A stretch of DNA of 64,000 nt from the NCBI RefSeq assembly GCF_963678635.1, contig NC_087070.1, forward strand, positions 4,808,539 through 4,872,538, read 5' to 3'. The notes beneath the pieces were generated by a model. The model did no database searches. It worked only from the letters and a program-made list of their open reading frames with translations, and had not been told where the DNA came from. Position numbers and translations under genes: made by a program. Numbering within the stretch: position 1 is the first letter of the stretch; every line of letters starts with the position of its first letter. Below, in pieces: positions 46,087 to 58,838 of the stretch. This stretch comes from Symsagittifera roscoffensis (lineage: Eukaryota > Xenacoelomorpha > Acoela > Convolutidae).

Positions 46087-49000
46087 ATGAGCCATATTCA
46101 AAGCGATGAAAGTCCAGACGAACATTCTGTTTTCCCATTTATCTTTATTTCACTCACTGATGATAGAGGAAAAACACAATTTTGCAATAATCTAATCCAA
46201 TTTTGCAATAATCTAATCGCAACTTTATTTGAACAGGGAACAAGCCCATGTAAAGCAAAAGTCCCCGAACTAAAAATCAAAAGACAAAATGTTGATCATT
46301 ATTTAACAGGAATATGTAATCTAACACAACAATAAGGAATTTACACTATAGACCTCAGTACACCAAGTAAATTTCATGGTAAATATGTTATCTAAACAGA
46401 TGATATTGACATAGAATTTTCAGAAGTATTCACAGAAAACATTAAAAAATACAGCACCAAAATTCACAAAGAGCGAATTCAATATTCACCAACGAAGTTT
46501 TTACAAAGATATATAGCTATTTATCTATATTAGAAAGAACAGAAACACAAAGTACATCGCCATTTGAATCATCAAAACACACAAAGGTGAGAAATGAAAT
46601 TGCCGCTTTTTCAGCATTTCTGAACCCAATCCGTGAAAACCTTACCAGTAACGACGTCTCACAAAATGCAAAACATGATTTACAAAAATTTTTAGCATGG
46701 TTTATAATTGATTATTTCACACATAATATTGATTTAATTGCACAAGCAAGAAAAAGCTTTAGACCTCAAAGTACCAATGATGATACGGTCATTGCAGAGC
46801 AATCAGACTATGTTTGGGACCCTGAATGGTCTCACCCTCTATTTATAAACTTTCCAGTAGACAACTCAAGTCAAGCAATTAGTACAATATCAATCCACGA
46901 AGATTAAGTAAAGGTATTTCCACTTACAACAGATGCAACACCTTTAAACTATAATTCATTCCTACCTGGTACACAAAAAAATAGTTTCAATTCAACTGTT
47001 ATACAACAAGAAAATCTAAATAGATCTCGAAATTTTTGCACAACAAGATATTCAAATAGCATCACAAGTAGTAAATGAAGAAATAGTTGAAACACTAGCC
47101 ACAAATACGCAACAAATTATTTCACCAATACATCCAAATCTTACAACACCAAGACCCAAAAATCCAACATTGCCACAAGTAACATTACAATCCACGGTTA
47201 AACCCTCAGTTGCTCCAAAAAATTCACATATGGACTATCAAACATATAGACCAATGACAAAACCATCAAAAACAAGAAAAACGTTTACAAGAAGTAGTTT
47301 TGCGGAACACAATTATAAATATGTCAATCCATCACAAACAACCCAACCCCACCGCAGAAATACACAAAAATGGATTCTTCCAAATACATCACAAAACCCA
47401 GTAAACTTTCAAGATCATCCATATCCCCCACAAGATCGTAGTAAAAATTATCCATTTTTCCAACAAAGTAGAAATTAACAACAAACACCCTACTATACAA
47501 ACAATTTATCATCCGATGATGATGATTATTTTCAACCAGATATTTTTGCACCATATACCCAAGAATATCCTACACAAAAAGCCCGACAAACTCAAAATGT
47601 AAAAGTTGACCAACAAAACTCAGCTGATATACAAAGCTACCAACCGTTACAGATGCAAAATCCAATCACCATTCAATCTTATCAACCAACACAATCTCAA
47701 AACTCAGCTAATATGCATTCTTATCAACCAACACAAATGCAAAATGAAATACCGCTACCATATTATTTACAACAACATGAAATCACAAAAAATCAACTTA
47801 CCAACATTTCACAGATACCAAATGCCGCTGAATCCGTACAAATGACGATGAATCCATACATAATGGGTGGATCGTCGATCACATCAAATAAACCATTGAT
47901 GGTATTTACAGGAACGGATCCTAAATCTTCTGTAGAAGATAATTTAAATGCAGTTACAGCAAATTCAATTTTAAATATAGGACCTGAACCAATTAACAAA
48001 CCACTTCACCAAAATTGGATACATCGACGCACAGCGCTAACACAAACAACAGTTGACGGCACAGCTCAAAAATGGTTTTCAGTTCTACCAATAGACATAA
48101 AATCAGATTGGAAAAGATTCACATAAGAATTTTCAAAAATGTTTGATTCTGAAAAAAAACAAACAACATCAAAGAGTTTTATGTTATGAAGTTCGCAGAT
48201 TACCAAACGAAACAATTAAACAATTGGCAGTAAGAATCGAAACACTAGTTTGAAAAGCGTATTCACTCAACACTTATGATTATAAAAACACGAAAATGAC
48301 GGAAATTTTAATGATGACTCTGACGCCCCAGCTAAGAAAAATAGCTATTAATAAAAGAGCATCACATCCTTCCTCAATTCGAGAACCTGATTTAGACTTT
48401 AGAAAACTAGTCGATAAACTAGAACAGGCAGAAATCACAATGAAACTTGAAGAAACAGAAAATCTCAAGCTGCAATATGTTAACAGAATCGAAACAAATA
48501 CTACCAATATAAACAATATTCAAGACTCAGATGTAGATCTATCTGAAAAAATCACTGGAATTTTGAATATATATGAGAGAAACCCAAATTTCAAAGATAA
48601 ACCATCTTTTAAGAAATGGTGTAATTATTGCCGACGATACGGACACAGTATTGCCGAATGTAGACAAAAACAGCAAGACAATCAAAATAAACCACAAAAA
48701 TACAAAGAACCAAATAAATTCTATCAGTGCATGAAAAAAGATCAAAACCTACCAAACAAAAAAATACTCAGTAATAACAGCTCTGGAAAACCACTTCCAG
48801 GCAACTCGAACTACTCGAGAAATCAATCACCATACAACTCAAGTTATAGTGGTAGATCTCCAGAACAAAGAAATTCACGAAATTTCTCACAAAATAGATA
48901 TAGTCGATCAAATAGTCATAATAATCAAAATCGAAATAACTATTCACAATCAAATTCAAACAGAACAGAAATTATTTCTGCGTCCAGGTCCCATTAAACC

Positions 49001-49343
49001 CCCAGGAATAGACACTATTCCAACGATAGGTCACGAAACCCCTCATTCAATAGAAATAGAAATCATTCCAACAATAGGAATAGAAATTATTCAAATAATC
49101 GAAATCAATATTATCAACACAACAGATCAAGAAATAATTCGTACAATAGTGCAAATTGTCAAAAATCTCGTGACAATTACCAAAATAGATCAAGAAACAA
49201 TTCACAAAATTGAAACTCAAGCTATAAGAATAGACAAAGAAATTAATCCCAATCTCCTCACAGGAATAATAACCGCTATCCAGATTCACAACATAGATAT
49301 AGAAGTAACACACCAAAGTATCAAAGACAAATTAACCAAGTGA
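46087..49343 (+). pseudogene. gag of element 2
   Basis: Pieces are 46087-46335 (N-terminus, SDESPDEHSVFPF), 46587-46907 (DPEWSHPLFINFP), 47170-47478, 47653-48126 (capsid-like) and 48296-48997 (helical region, CNYCRRYGHSIAEC knuckle, Asn/Arg/Ser-rich tail). An 18-bp direct duplication near 46180-46215 (TTTTGCAATAATCTAATC twice) is specific to this copy. Unlike element 1, the leader/gag region is present only once, showing the ancestral, unduplicated arrangement. Confidence 0.75.
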
Positions 49344-49629
49344 AAACAACTGAAGAATCAACTTCAGACGACCCACCTGGTACCGAATTACAATTAAATC
49401 ACATTAATTGAGAATAAACAGACAGCGAAAGTGATACAAATAACACCATCTCAATAAATATGATAACAGTCGAAAATGATTATGAACCTATAAGAAATGA
49501 ACAACCTTTCAGTTCACACATTTATGACAATCAAATAGAACTTCTTCATGATTATTATACTCGACCTATCAATCATAATATACCAAACACACAAGAAGTA
49601 AATGAAATCAACACTGTTAACCAAACCCG

Positions 49630-50205
49630 ATGAAAAAGACAAAGCACAATGCTCAAGTACAAATCATATTCATCAAATCATACAAAAAGAACAACCAAGA
49701 GAAAAATTTGGACAATCCCATTTCCCTTAGAAAGCCCAAAAAAAAAGAATTTCAACCACCAGACCTTGAAATAGATTTTTTAATCGACTTAGGAGCAGAA
49801 TCAAATATTATTAATATTCCCACTTGGAATGAAATAAAAACATTACATCCAAACTTAATACCTATGAAAACAGCCAGTAAATTAGCAACAGCACAAGAAT
49901 CAACGCTAATCAATCAAGGGAAAATACAACTTTTCCTTGTCCCCACTAGAACAATGGAACAAAACAAAATTTTGACCAAACCGTTTAAGCAAACATTTCA
50001 CATAACAGATATCAAGCACAATATCATTGGCATACCGTTCATAACTAAATATATACCAACAATAAACATCTTAAATAGTAAATTCCATATAAAAGAAAAG
50101 TATACAAGAATGAAAAACACAGCTTTAACATTCTTTCAGAGATTAAATAAACAACCACCATTTTTCTCAAAATTCTACGCTATCTATAATCAAGAACGAA
50201 AATAA
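49630..50205 (+). pseudogene. Protease region of element 2
   Basis: 191 codons homologous to the block B and C proteases. The active site reads LIDLGAES: the Ser of DSG is replaced by Leu, so it is probably inactive. Confidence 0.7.
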
Positions 50206-50675
50206 CTGAAACCACTTTCAGGAAATTTATATAAATTTTCAATCAAACAAGTTCATCATTATGATAAAAATCAAAACAAACTAAAAATTTTATTGTCAGA
50301 CCTCGAATTCAAACCTATCCATAAATTTTTTCGGATAACAATATCATTCATAAAATATATGAAAAACTCAAACTCTGACATTTTTTCATTACACGTATAA
50401 AATAATTCCCCATATCAAATAACATTACCTCTAGGTCTCTTAAGATATTGTGAAACAAACGCTACAGCTTCACCCACAAACGAAGTAGCATATCGAGTCA
50501 ATAACATATTACAACTACTAGATACTTGCCAATCGACAATTCTTAATGAAGAAATATCAATGAATACTTTAATCAGTAACGAAAAAAAAATACAGATTAT
50601 TTCACAAAAACCATTTATTTTAAACCAACATTCAATATATCACATTATAGAGAAGAACAGCAAAAAATTTTAACG

Positions 50676-51540
50676 ATGTTTAATTTTCAACACTCTCAAA
50701 TAACACGAAACGATTTTGACAAACTAGCCAAATTATTGCTGAAATATCCAACAGTTTACGCAACATCCAAATTTGATGTTGGAAAAGTAAATTCACCATT
50801 ACATTTACCTTTAAAACCTGATGCAGTTTTCAAAAAACAAAGAGCAAGCAAAGTACCCATATACTTACATGATAAAGTAAACCGATTACTTGACATTTTA
50901 GAACAATACGAAATTATATCTCCCGTAAACAAAGAAGAACAACCAGTAACACTTTTATCAACCCAGTTATCATCCTAGCTGAAGGAGAATCACTAAAAAT
51001 AGTTCTAGACGCTAGATACCTCAATTCACTAATTGACGAATCAAAATGTAATTGGCCCCTTGAACCCTTTCAAAAAATTTTAACAAAAATTAACGGAAAA
51101 TATTTCACAACCGCAGATTTGAATAGTGCATACAATCGAATGCCACTAGATGAACAGTCACGACGACTAACACAATTCGTTATGGTAAATCAACAATACG
51201 AATTCAATAGACTATTCTATGGAATATCCATAGGACCAGCAGCTTTTTCAGTTTTTATGAGTGAAATTTTTACACCACTCATACTCAAGAAAAATGCAAT
51301 CACATATTTGGACGATATTTTCATGCAGTCACAAACTTTAGATGAAATGTTCTCAGTCTTAGAACAATATCATCAAATACTCCAAAACAAAAACATGAAA
51401 GCAGCCCCAGATAAATCGCATTATTTTCTAACACGCGTGAAGTTTCTTGGACACATTATTGAAAGAAACAATATAACTCCATTGAAATCACGCATCGACG
51501 CAATTAAAAAACTTCAACCACCTACTAATAAAAAATAAAA
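50676..51540 (+). pseudogene. Reverse transcriptase of element 2
   Basis: Pieces 50676-50978 and 51119-51538, with a frame break between them. The catalytic box ITYLDDIFMQS is complete here, giving the reference against which the five-residue loss in element 1 is seen. It ends in LQPPTNKK followed by an added A that shifts the frame. Confidence 0.75.
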
Positions 51541-51638
51541 TCCAAGAATTCCTTGGAATGTTGAACTTCTTAAGCAAATATGTAGACAAAATGCAACTAT
51601 AGCTAAGACCTTTCTATAACATCCTCCGAAAACAAAAT

Positions 51639-52220
51639 ATGTTTGAATGGACCACCGAACATCAAACACGATTTGAAGAAATTAAAAAACTTTTAACAGA
51701 ACAAATATCAAACACAATCCCAGATCCGAATCAACCATTCTACGCAAGGTGCTTTGCTTCAAATTTTGGCATCGGCGCAGCATTATTACAATCACATAAT
51801 GGATCTAATAAGATGAATCTCATATCAGTAAATTCCCGGTTATTTACACAAGACGAACTACGACTACCTACCCTCATGATAGAATGTACAGCTATAATAT
51901 ATACACTTACAGAATACTAATTTCTGATACTTGGATCGAAACATCCAACTGTTTTATTTACAGATCAAAAACCAATTAAATTTTTTTTACACAGAAATCA
52001 AATCAACCATAGAGTTTTTAGGTTTCAATTAATCTTAATGAAACTCCCAAACTTACATATAGTTTGAACAGCAGGAAAAAATCTTGCATTACCAGATGCA
52101 TTAAGTAGAAACAGGCCACCAGAACTACTTACACGGAAAACTACAATTGAAATACCAAAAAATACAAAATTCTATCTCGCAAAAGACGAAACATCACCCC
52201 GATTAGAGTGAAAATATGCA
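51639..52220 (+). pseudogene. RNase H of element 2
   Basis: CFASNFGIGAALLQ has Phe in place of the first catalytic Asp (CDASNFG in element 1). The third position, FTDQKPIKFF near 51958, is present here but deleted from element 1. Stops at about 51919 and 52066 interrupt it. Confidence 0.7.
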
Positions 52221-52925
52221 GTAAAAACCGACATTGATCAATCACAAATAAATAATCTACAAAATTTTCCGCTTTAACTAAATTGTCAAAACAATCACTA
52301 CGAAGTTTATTTAATAAGAACATCCACAATTAAACCTATTCCATATTCACATTGAACAAAAAACAATACCCAACAAAAGAAAACAAAACAACAACCACAC
52401 AAAAAAGATCCTTTCCCTTTAACAGAAAAAAAATCTAACTGATAAATTAAATTTATGAGGACCACCAACAAATGACCCAAATTACACAGTGAATCAAGTT
52501 TTTGATCTTCATGACCCACTCGATACAATTCCACTATCAAAAATAGAAATAGAAAGTATTTTTTACCACCAACAGAAAAAGTTACACTACAACTATTACA
52601 AAAATACCAGAACCTTGACCCTGTCATCAGACAACTCAAATCATGGCACAAACTTAAAACTAAACCAACAAAAGCTGATACTACAATCTTAGGAAATAAA
52701 ACACTCCTCCGATATTTCAGAAAATTTAACAAAACAACTATAAATGAAAACACAGATCTTTTAGAAAATCAATTAACTGATTCTAAAGTCCCCTGTCTCC
52801 CTTTAAGTATGATGTTGATAGCATTCAACATATCTCAAACACAAAATACCAAAGGACACTCAGAATCAGAAAAAAATATTCAAATTTTACACAAAATTTC
52901 TACTTTCCAAATGCCCCAAACATTG
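52221..52925 (+). pseudogene. Integrase N-terminal part of element 2, truncated
   Basis: Broken frames matching the integrase N-terminal extension (HDPLDTIPLSK, near 52509) and the start of the zinc domain (SQTQNTKGHSESE, near 52830-52870). The match ends at FQMPQ, corresponding to FSNAPI in element 1, and unrelated DNA follows. Confidence 0.65.
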
Positions 52926-54148
52926 AAAGCAGGCATTTGAGAATGTGCGAACCTGAATGGGCGCTAAATTTTATCCACTAGTGTAGAAACACAAAATTAA
53001 TAGTTGAGCAAGATTTCTTAATTACTATCTAGACAAGCAGAGAAAACTAATTCTTGTACATTATACTAATCATGCCGAATGTAGGCGCAGCGGAGCAAGC
53101 AGTCGCTACTTGCTAATGCCGCTTTTCAAATGAATTTCAAATTTTGCCAGTTGTTGCTTTCCATGAAGTTTGTCAGTTGTCTTTCGCAGCGAGCAGAATG
53201 AATAAAAATCGATAAAAGTTTACATTTGTTTCCTTGAAACAGATTTTTGATACTTCCAAAGGTCTATTTCCGAAGGTCTTTAATGTAAAAAGATTATTGA
53301 TTTAGGAGAATTAATTTTTCACTGCACAATTTTCAACAACGATTGTTTTAAACAATTGTTCAAAAATTTATTAGGGTCGACAAGCTCCAGTTTTTTTGCT
53401 AGCCATAGAACAACATTTTTAAATGCTGCATCATTCACAATGGATTGTCGTATTGTTCAAACCCGGAAAATATTATCGATATATAATTGCTACAATAAAA
53501 CTGGTATACAAAAATGATTTACGCATCTCTGTTTATGAGTTGTCGCGCCTTGATTTACACTTGCTTGTTTTATTAACGGTCACTGACCAATCAATGTGTA
53601 AGCTGTTTTCGTTTTTTGTTCAATAAAAGCAACGAAACTATCTCATTAGAAATCACAACATGCTGCTTTGCTTTGTTCCTCGCGCGAAAACGCTGGATCT
53701 CTAAATTCTCTTCGAATTGTTCGTTTTACTTAGATTAGATAGTACCTCTGGGTTCCTTATGTTGTTCCTTAAGGTTACTTTTGAAGTCCTAAATGGGTCA
53801 AAACATAGAAATTGAATTTAGGCTCTAACTTAGGCTTTTAGTTCCTCCAACTACAGATTTTTATAATGTTCTAGCAATTTTCAAATTTCCAATTGAATTG
53901 AACCATGTACATCGGGTAGGCAGAGTAAAAAAGGAAACCAAGCAATGTAACGCTTCCGAAACAAATTGATCACGCTCCAACAAATAACCTGATTTTCATT
54001 CCTTTTTACTGAAAAAAAATTTAAGAAAGTTGGAATATATTTACCCTAAAGCACATCAAAATGGTCCATATGAAATCAAGCACATAGATAAGTTAATATT
54101 TCACTATAATCAATTGAATAATATATCTATATCTAGAATTTTCTCGAT
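52926..54148. other. Non-coding DNA, no gene recognised
   Basis: AT-rich unique sequence after the broken end of element 2. The longest frame (53423-53626, +) has no recognisable domain. Confidence 0.5.
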
Positions 54149-54509
54149 GAGGTGGGGGCGGATTTTAAAAAAATGAAAATTTGTCGACTTTTTTAAGTCG
54201 ACCAATTTGATGTTCTGATCTCTACCAAATCACAATAAAGACCCTTTTTAGGCTAAATGTTTTAGGCGAACTTTTTTAAAAAAAGGCGTTTTAAGCATTT
54301 TAGAAAATTTTGACCAAAAAGGGTTTTTCGGCGCGCGCTCCCCTCGCAAAATAATTTATTTTGGCGCCGAGAGCGCATTCAGAAAAATTTTAAGGTCAGT
54401 CAGCAAAAATGGATATCTGGTAATAGTACAAAAGAGGACCTTTTGGGTCGGCAGGGGGTTGAATCCCTTACGGGGGGGGGCGTACCACCTCCCCTAAATC
54501 CGCTGGTGA
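54149..54509. mobile_element. hAT-like MITE, copy 2
   Basis: The left end contains GGTGGGGGCGGATTT; the right end, reverse-complemented, reads TCACCAGCGGATTTAGGGG. Internal blocks match copy 1 at 5238-5561 in reverse orientation (GGGATTCAACCCCCTGCCGA, GATATCCATTTTT, GCGCGCGCCGAAAAA). Divergence is substantial, so both are old. Confidence 0.55.
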
Positions 54510-55067
54510 TCCATATACATTTTTTATATACACATACTAATATTTCGAATTCGATTTTCGGCATTTTTTGTACACAATATTTTCAAGCAGGATGCTTAGT
54601 TCTTTCTTGAAGCTAGTTTTCACAATTGTTGATCAAAGAAACAACGAAGGTAACGGAGATTAACAAAAAACCCATAGAAACTTATTCGTGTTTTCTGTTG
54701 ATTTGTTTTCAGAAATAAAAAAATTTAAAGAACATAGAGAAAAAAGTTTACGAAGAACCTTTTCTCCTACTCTTATGTTTTGAAGTTTGAAGTTGAAATA
54801 CGAAGCAACCAGCCGAAGTATTCATGAAATTAAAATGCATAGAGTTGTTTTTGCAGCGAAATCGGAGTGGAATTGAAAGTTATAAACCAAATTTCGGAAA
54901 ATGTTTGTCCAAACTTTCAATTGCACACCGATTTTGCTGCAAAACTTTTGAAAACGGTTTGATGCTAACGAAGGCTGGAAAACATATATCTTTTGAACGA
55001 CCAAAACAAACTCAAACGCAAAAGCGAAAAACAATTCCAAAAAAACAACAAGGCCACTTCCAGATTC
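54510..55067. other. Non-coding DNA, no gene recognised
   Basis: No domain-bearing frame. Opposed frames at 54822-55040 and 54824-55084 have no recognisable features. Confidence 0.5.
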
Positions 55068-55630
55068 GGTGTCCCACTCTTTAACCCCTTATATTTACAC
55101 GCCCTATATTATAACCCCGTAACATGATAACCCGACAACAATTTAACCCCTTTTAATGACGATAATTTGTTTCAAATTAAGTCCTTTTTATAAGTACAGG
55201 AGTAGTCCAATTAAGTTAACTAATTGAGGCCTGAAAAGCTAGTCTTAATTCACTTGATGCCTCTAGCGTATCAAAAATAATTGCATTTCGATAAGATAGA
55301 GGAATAATCCCTCACTCACGCGTTTAAAACAGAGATAACCTCTTTGGTGCTAATTGAAGGCAACAAAAGACTTTGTGAGTTTTATATAAAAAATCAGACT
55401 GTCTATTTCTTTTACCATTGTTATACCACTCCATCAGATCAAATGGGAAATAGGAAATTCCCACGATGTTTACCGACGATATGAACCGAATCCTTTTCAA
55501 GTAAGTTTCACTTTGATTCTAACAATTGGTTTTAAAAAAGGGTTAAGTTGTATTGGGGTTATCTAATTTCAGGGTTATATGAGAGTGGGTTAAAAAAAGG
55601 GGGCTACAAAACACGGGGTGATAAGCTTGG
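55068..55630. mobile_element. TAACCCC-rich inverted-repeat element (MITE-like)
   Basis: The left end (55080-55155) holds four or five TAACCCC/TAACCCG words. The right end (55530-55625), reverse-complemented, holds the same words with similar spacing: TAACCC-GATAACCC-CAACA-TTTAACCCTTTT. About 370 bp of unrelated AT-rich DNA lies between. This is an imperfect terminal inverted repeat of about 75-90 bp with no coding capacity. Confidence 0.5.
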
Positions 55631-56193
55631 GAGCCCCAGATTCGAGCAGAGAATGTGGTTTGTTTCAGCGGATGTAGCTCAGGTTGTTTTAATATTTGAG
55701 TCAGAGGCGAAACGGAGCTTCGCATGACTTGCACTAGAACAAAAAATGCTATAATCCAAATTTAACGAACTTTTATATGCGAGTTAGGTTAGAAAAAACC
55801 AAGTTCGCACTAATACACTTCACTCAAAAACGTAATAACGAGCGTTGCTCGATCGCGTTACTCGCTTGAAACTAGACTAAATCTCCATAACTTTCAAACC
55901 AGTTTTTCTCGTGACCTAATGGTCGGAACAAAAAACTGTCATCGGTTAAAAGTAAAATAAAACTTATATATCACGTTAAAAGTATATCTACCGAACGTTC
56001 AGAGATAAGATCAAGCAAAATTTTTCCAATTCAAGGATCGAACATATGAGCGGACAAAATTCCATTGAAGCTTATTCTCCTATGATGCTAACAAAGCCTT
56101 GTTGCATAAATCTCTACTCAGAACGACTTTAAAGCAGTTTGCAGACGACATAGCTTGAACGTGAAAAAATCTTTCGTTAAAAACGCAAAAAAA
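55631..56193. other. Non-coding DNA
   Basis: No gene recognised. Possible 3' flank of the phosphatase gene, which is transcribed leftward. Confidence 0.4.
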
Positions 56194-56310
56194 ACTGCTG
56201 CAGTCACTTGAAAGTAACTGCAGTCACTTGAAACTGCTGCATTCACTTGAAAGTAACAACTGTAGCATTTGAAAGTAGCAGTACTTGAAAGTACCTCAGC
56301 ACTCAAGTAC
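56194..56310. repeat. Minisatellite
   Basis: Degenerate tandem copies of about 20 bp, built on GCAGTCACTTGAAAGTAACT, roughly five or six units. Confidence 0.75.
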
Positions 56311-57358
56311 CACATTGGTAAGAAAATTCGTCTACGCGAAAAAAAAATCAAAACTCCCGATTACACAAACACTTGCTCTCGCAAGTGAAAAAAGCTATTT
56401 AGCCTGACACTTATTTTAAAAATTTCAACGCCCCGACATCGCGCGATTTCGGTTGAAAAAAAGTGTGATTATAAAACTATATTTTTAATTTCTAAGTTAA
56501 GATATAAGTGAGAGTAGACTAATTCCATTCCTTTCGTTCCTTTATGTTCATGGAATATAATTGCAGTACAAATATGGCTTCAAAGGTTGCTTCAGTGGGC
56601 TTGAGAAAAAACTAGAGATCATATAGAAGAATGCACAAAAACAAGTATTACCGATTAGATTCAATCATCTTCGATCAGAAAGGTCAAAATTGCATTTAAA
56701 GTTTATGAATAATTTTAGTTGTTCAATGTCACTTTTTCAGTCTTTAAAACACTGCCTGTTTGATTGAGACTAGTTTCAATTGAAATAATTAATTGTCCCA
56801 AGGCAATAAAAAAAATCAATTTTGACCCAGAGTTTTGAACTAATTTCTAGCACGAATACAATCTAATAGTAAGAAGCACATGTTTAGAGCACTTATGTTC
56901 TCACAGCACACTAAAACTGAATAGCTTTGAACAATAATTTAAACTAACCTTCGCTTATGCAACTTGACTTGTGCTATTAAATGGCTCAATTTGCTTCTTA
57001 TACTATAGCTTTAAACGTTCGAAATTTCGGTTCAATTTTTTAAGGTTAATTGTTTCGAGTCATTTTGGACATTTAATTGTCTAATTTAAAGATTTTTTGA
57101 AGCGAATTGAGCTGAACTTTGGTCGAATTGAAACCTCGAGGTTGAGGTGCTCAACAATGAGCACCGATTGCATCAGCCAATTCTAAATTAATGGTCAAGT
57201 TCACCGTTTGCATGATCGCCATTTACCTTTCGTCACTAGGGTGGAAATGTTTGTTATATCATGTGGTTTGGTTATTGTGATTGGGTGTATCATCGGTTAT
57301 TTTAAAATATTCACTCGAATTCACGCTCTAGTCAATTCACAGACATCATTTGTACAGA
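56311..57358 (-). other. Downstream flank of the phosphatase gene
   Basis: AT-rich, non-coding. It should contain the 3' UTR and polyadenylation site of the PPTC7-like gene, but I could not settle on a site. Confidence 0.4.
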
Positions 57359-58120
57359 TTAAATAGTGGCAAAATCCATGGCATGGAAAAAGTTATTCTC
57401 GTTTCGAGTCCGTGACGAAGACCTGTGAGGCCTGCTGGACTGTTTCGGCTTCACTTCAGATACATTATTGGTAGTGCTCTGGTTGTTATTGCGTCTACTG
57501 TGGCTGGCAGTTAGAGCATAGCTCTGGTTAGTGGGGTTGTTTATATCTAGACTACTGAAACTGGTGGATATTCTGTCACCTGAGAAAGTGTCTTCCAGGC
57601 CGAACCCACTTTGGGATCCAGGCCAGGAACTTGCGCAACACTCGACAACAACTGTCGGCTGACCGGCGCGTCTTCTTCCATTTGGGTCTCGTATTGTGTT
57701 TACCGACGATGTGCAAGTTAAACTCTGAGATGATGCCGCGGCTGATGTTGCCGCCGCAGTATTAACAGCAGCGACACTTGGGATTGGAATTGGCGAACTG
57801 CTCGGACCAGCCGAGAAGTTTTGTTGCAAGTTTGTTGAGGAGCCCCCGACTGGACTCCGAGTGCGAGTTGTCGACGTTCCTACCGTACTGGATCTGTCGG
57901 ATGTTCTTGTAGATGTCACAGTCTTCGCTTGTTGTCCCGGAGGTGCCACCCAGGATAGTAGCACCGTGATGTCATCTGGTTTTCCCCCTGTGATGTTGAG
58001 TCCCGCCTCCAGACGTGCGAGTTTGCTGAAGGGGGAACTGTAGTGGGGATCCTGAGAAAACTTCCTCGCTTTGGTAGCCAGTCGCTCAACCGTGTCGCGC
58101 AACAGGTTCTCATCAGGAGG
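57359..58120 (-). CDS. PPTC7-like protein phosphatase (PP2C fold), last coding exon
   Basis: The exon opens after a TTTTTTTTCAG acceptor with PPDENLLRDTVERLATKA and carries the conserved C-terminal PP2C segment DPHYSSPFSKLAR...GGKPDDITVLLSWVA, where the PDD aspartates are metal ligands. PTC7-type enzymes are Mn/Mg-dependent Ser/Thr phosphatases, mitochondrial in yeast and mammals. In the family the protein ends soon after this motif. Here about 194 further residues follow, rich in Ser, Thr, Asn and Ala and low in complexity, ending at TAA 57361-57359. GC content and codon use in the exon are clearly higher than in the surrounding DNA, which supports real coding. The splice phase (0) matches the exon at 60573-60702. 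Confidence 0.85.
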   Translation of the reverse strand, partial: PPDENLLRDTVERLATKARKFSQDPHYSSPFSKLARLEAGLNITGGKPDDITVLLSWVAPPGQQAKTVTSTRTSDRSSTVGTSTTRTRSPVGGSSTNLQQNFSAGPSSSPIPIPSVAAVNTAAATSAAASSQSLTCTSSVNTIRDPNGRRRAGQPTVVVECCASSWPGSQSGFGLEDTFSGDRISTSFSSLDINNPTNQSYALTASHSRRNNNQSTTNNVSEVKPKQSSRPHRSSSRTRNENNFFHAMDFATI

Positions 58121-58838
58121 CTGAAAAAAAATCAGTCAAACAAAAAACTCCACAAAGCAAGATCCACACTGTACTATGCAATTATCGGACGTCTTAATTT
58201 TCTGAAATAGTTCTGACCTTGACACAGTGAAACAGAAGAAAGAACACTTCAGTTTAAAAATTCTTTTTACATAAATTAACAAAAAAAGATCGAAAGTCAA
58301 CATACACCTGGGAAAGAACTCCTCCTCCAAAACTGAGCTACAGCTGTTCACAAAGTGGCTTTCATTCAAGCTAAAGCCGACAGAAATTCAATTGGTTCCC
58401 TAAAGTAACACCACCCATAAATTGCGCGTTAACCATTCTGTACCATGCTGATATTGTGAAACAGAATTGAAACCGCAAACAAATTTTACAGAGGCGAAGT
58501 TGCACTTCGCATACACAAGCAAAAACACCACCGATAACGCTACTGGGAAAAACTGAATGCTTAAAACTTTGAGTCTACAAAATTTTCTAAGTGACCCACG
58601 CCAATTATGAGTCTACATAATTGCTAAGTGACACAAGCCAATTATGACGCATAAGCAGTACCAGTCAACTTGGAAAAAATTTCATTAAAAACATCCAACC
58701 CTGACCAGGTTCGAACCCTCTTATTTTGTTGCTTGTCTCCTTCCCTACTTCTACGCTACAGATCCATGATAACTTGAAGCTGAAGTGTTATTTGTAATAT
58801 AATAGTCTGTGTTAATATCCTTAGCATTGGCTGTACTT

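Larger units (their letters stand above)
44237..52925 (+). mobile_element. Element 2: truncated, decayed relative of element 1
   Basis: Same order of parts as element 1 but on the + strand: LTR, primer-binding site, leader, gag, protease, RT, RNase H, start of integrase. Similarity stops inside the integrase zinc domain near 52925; there is no envelope region and no 3' LTR. Many stops and frameshifts, together with clear divergence from element 1, make it the older copy. It faces element 1 head to head, with GTPase exon 3 between. Confidence 0.85.

Noticed and set aside
53423-53626. 67-codon + strand frame after element 2
   Set aside because: Isolated, with no recognised domain, and consistent with chance.
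57861-58113. + and - frames overlapping the last phosphatase exon
   Set aside because: They overlap the PP2C exon in other frames. The PP2C motif GGKPDDITV fixes the true frame.
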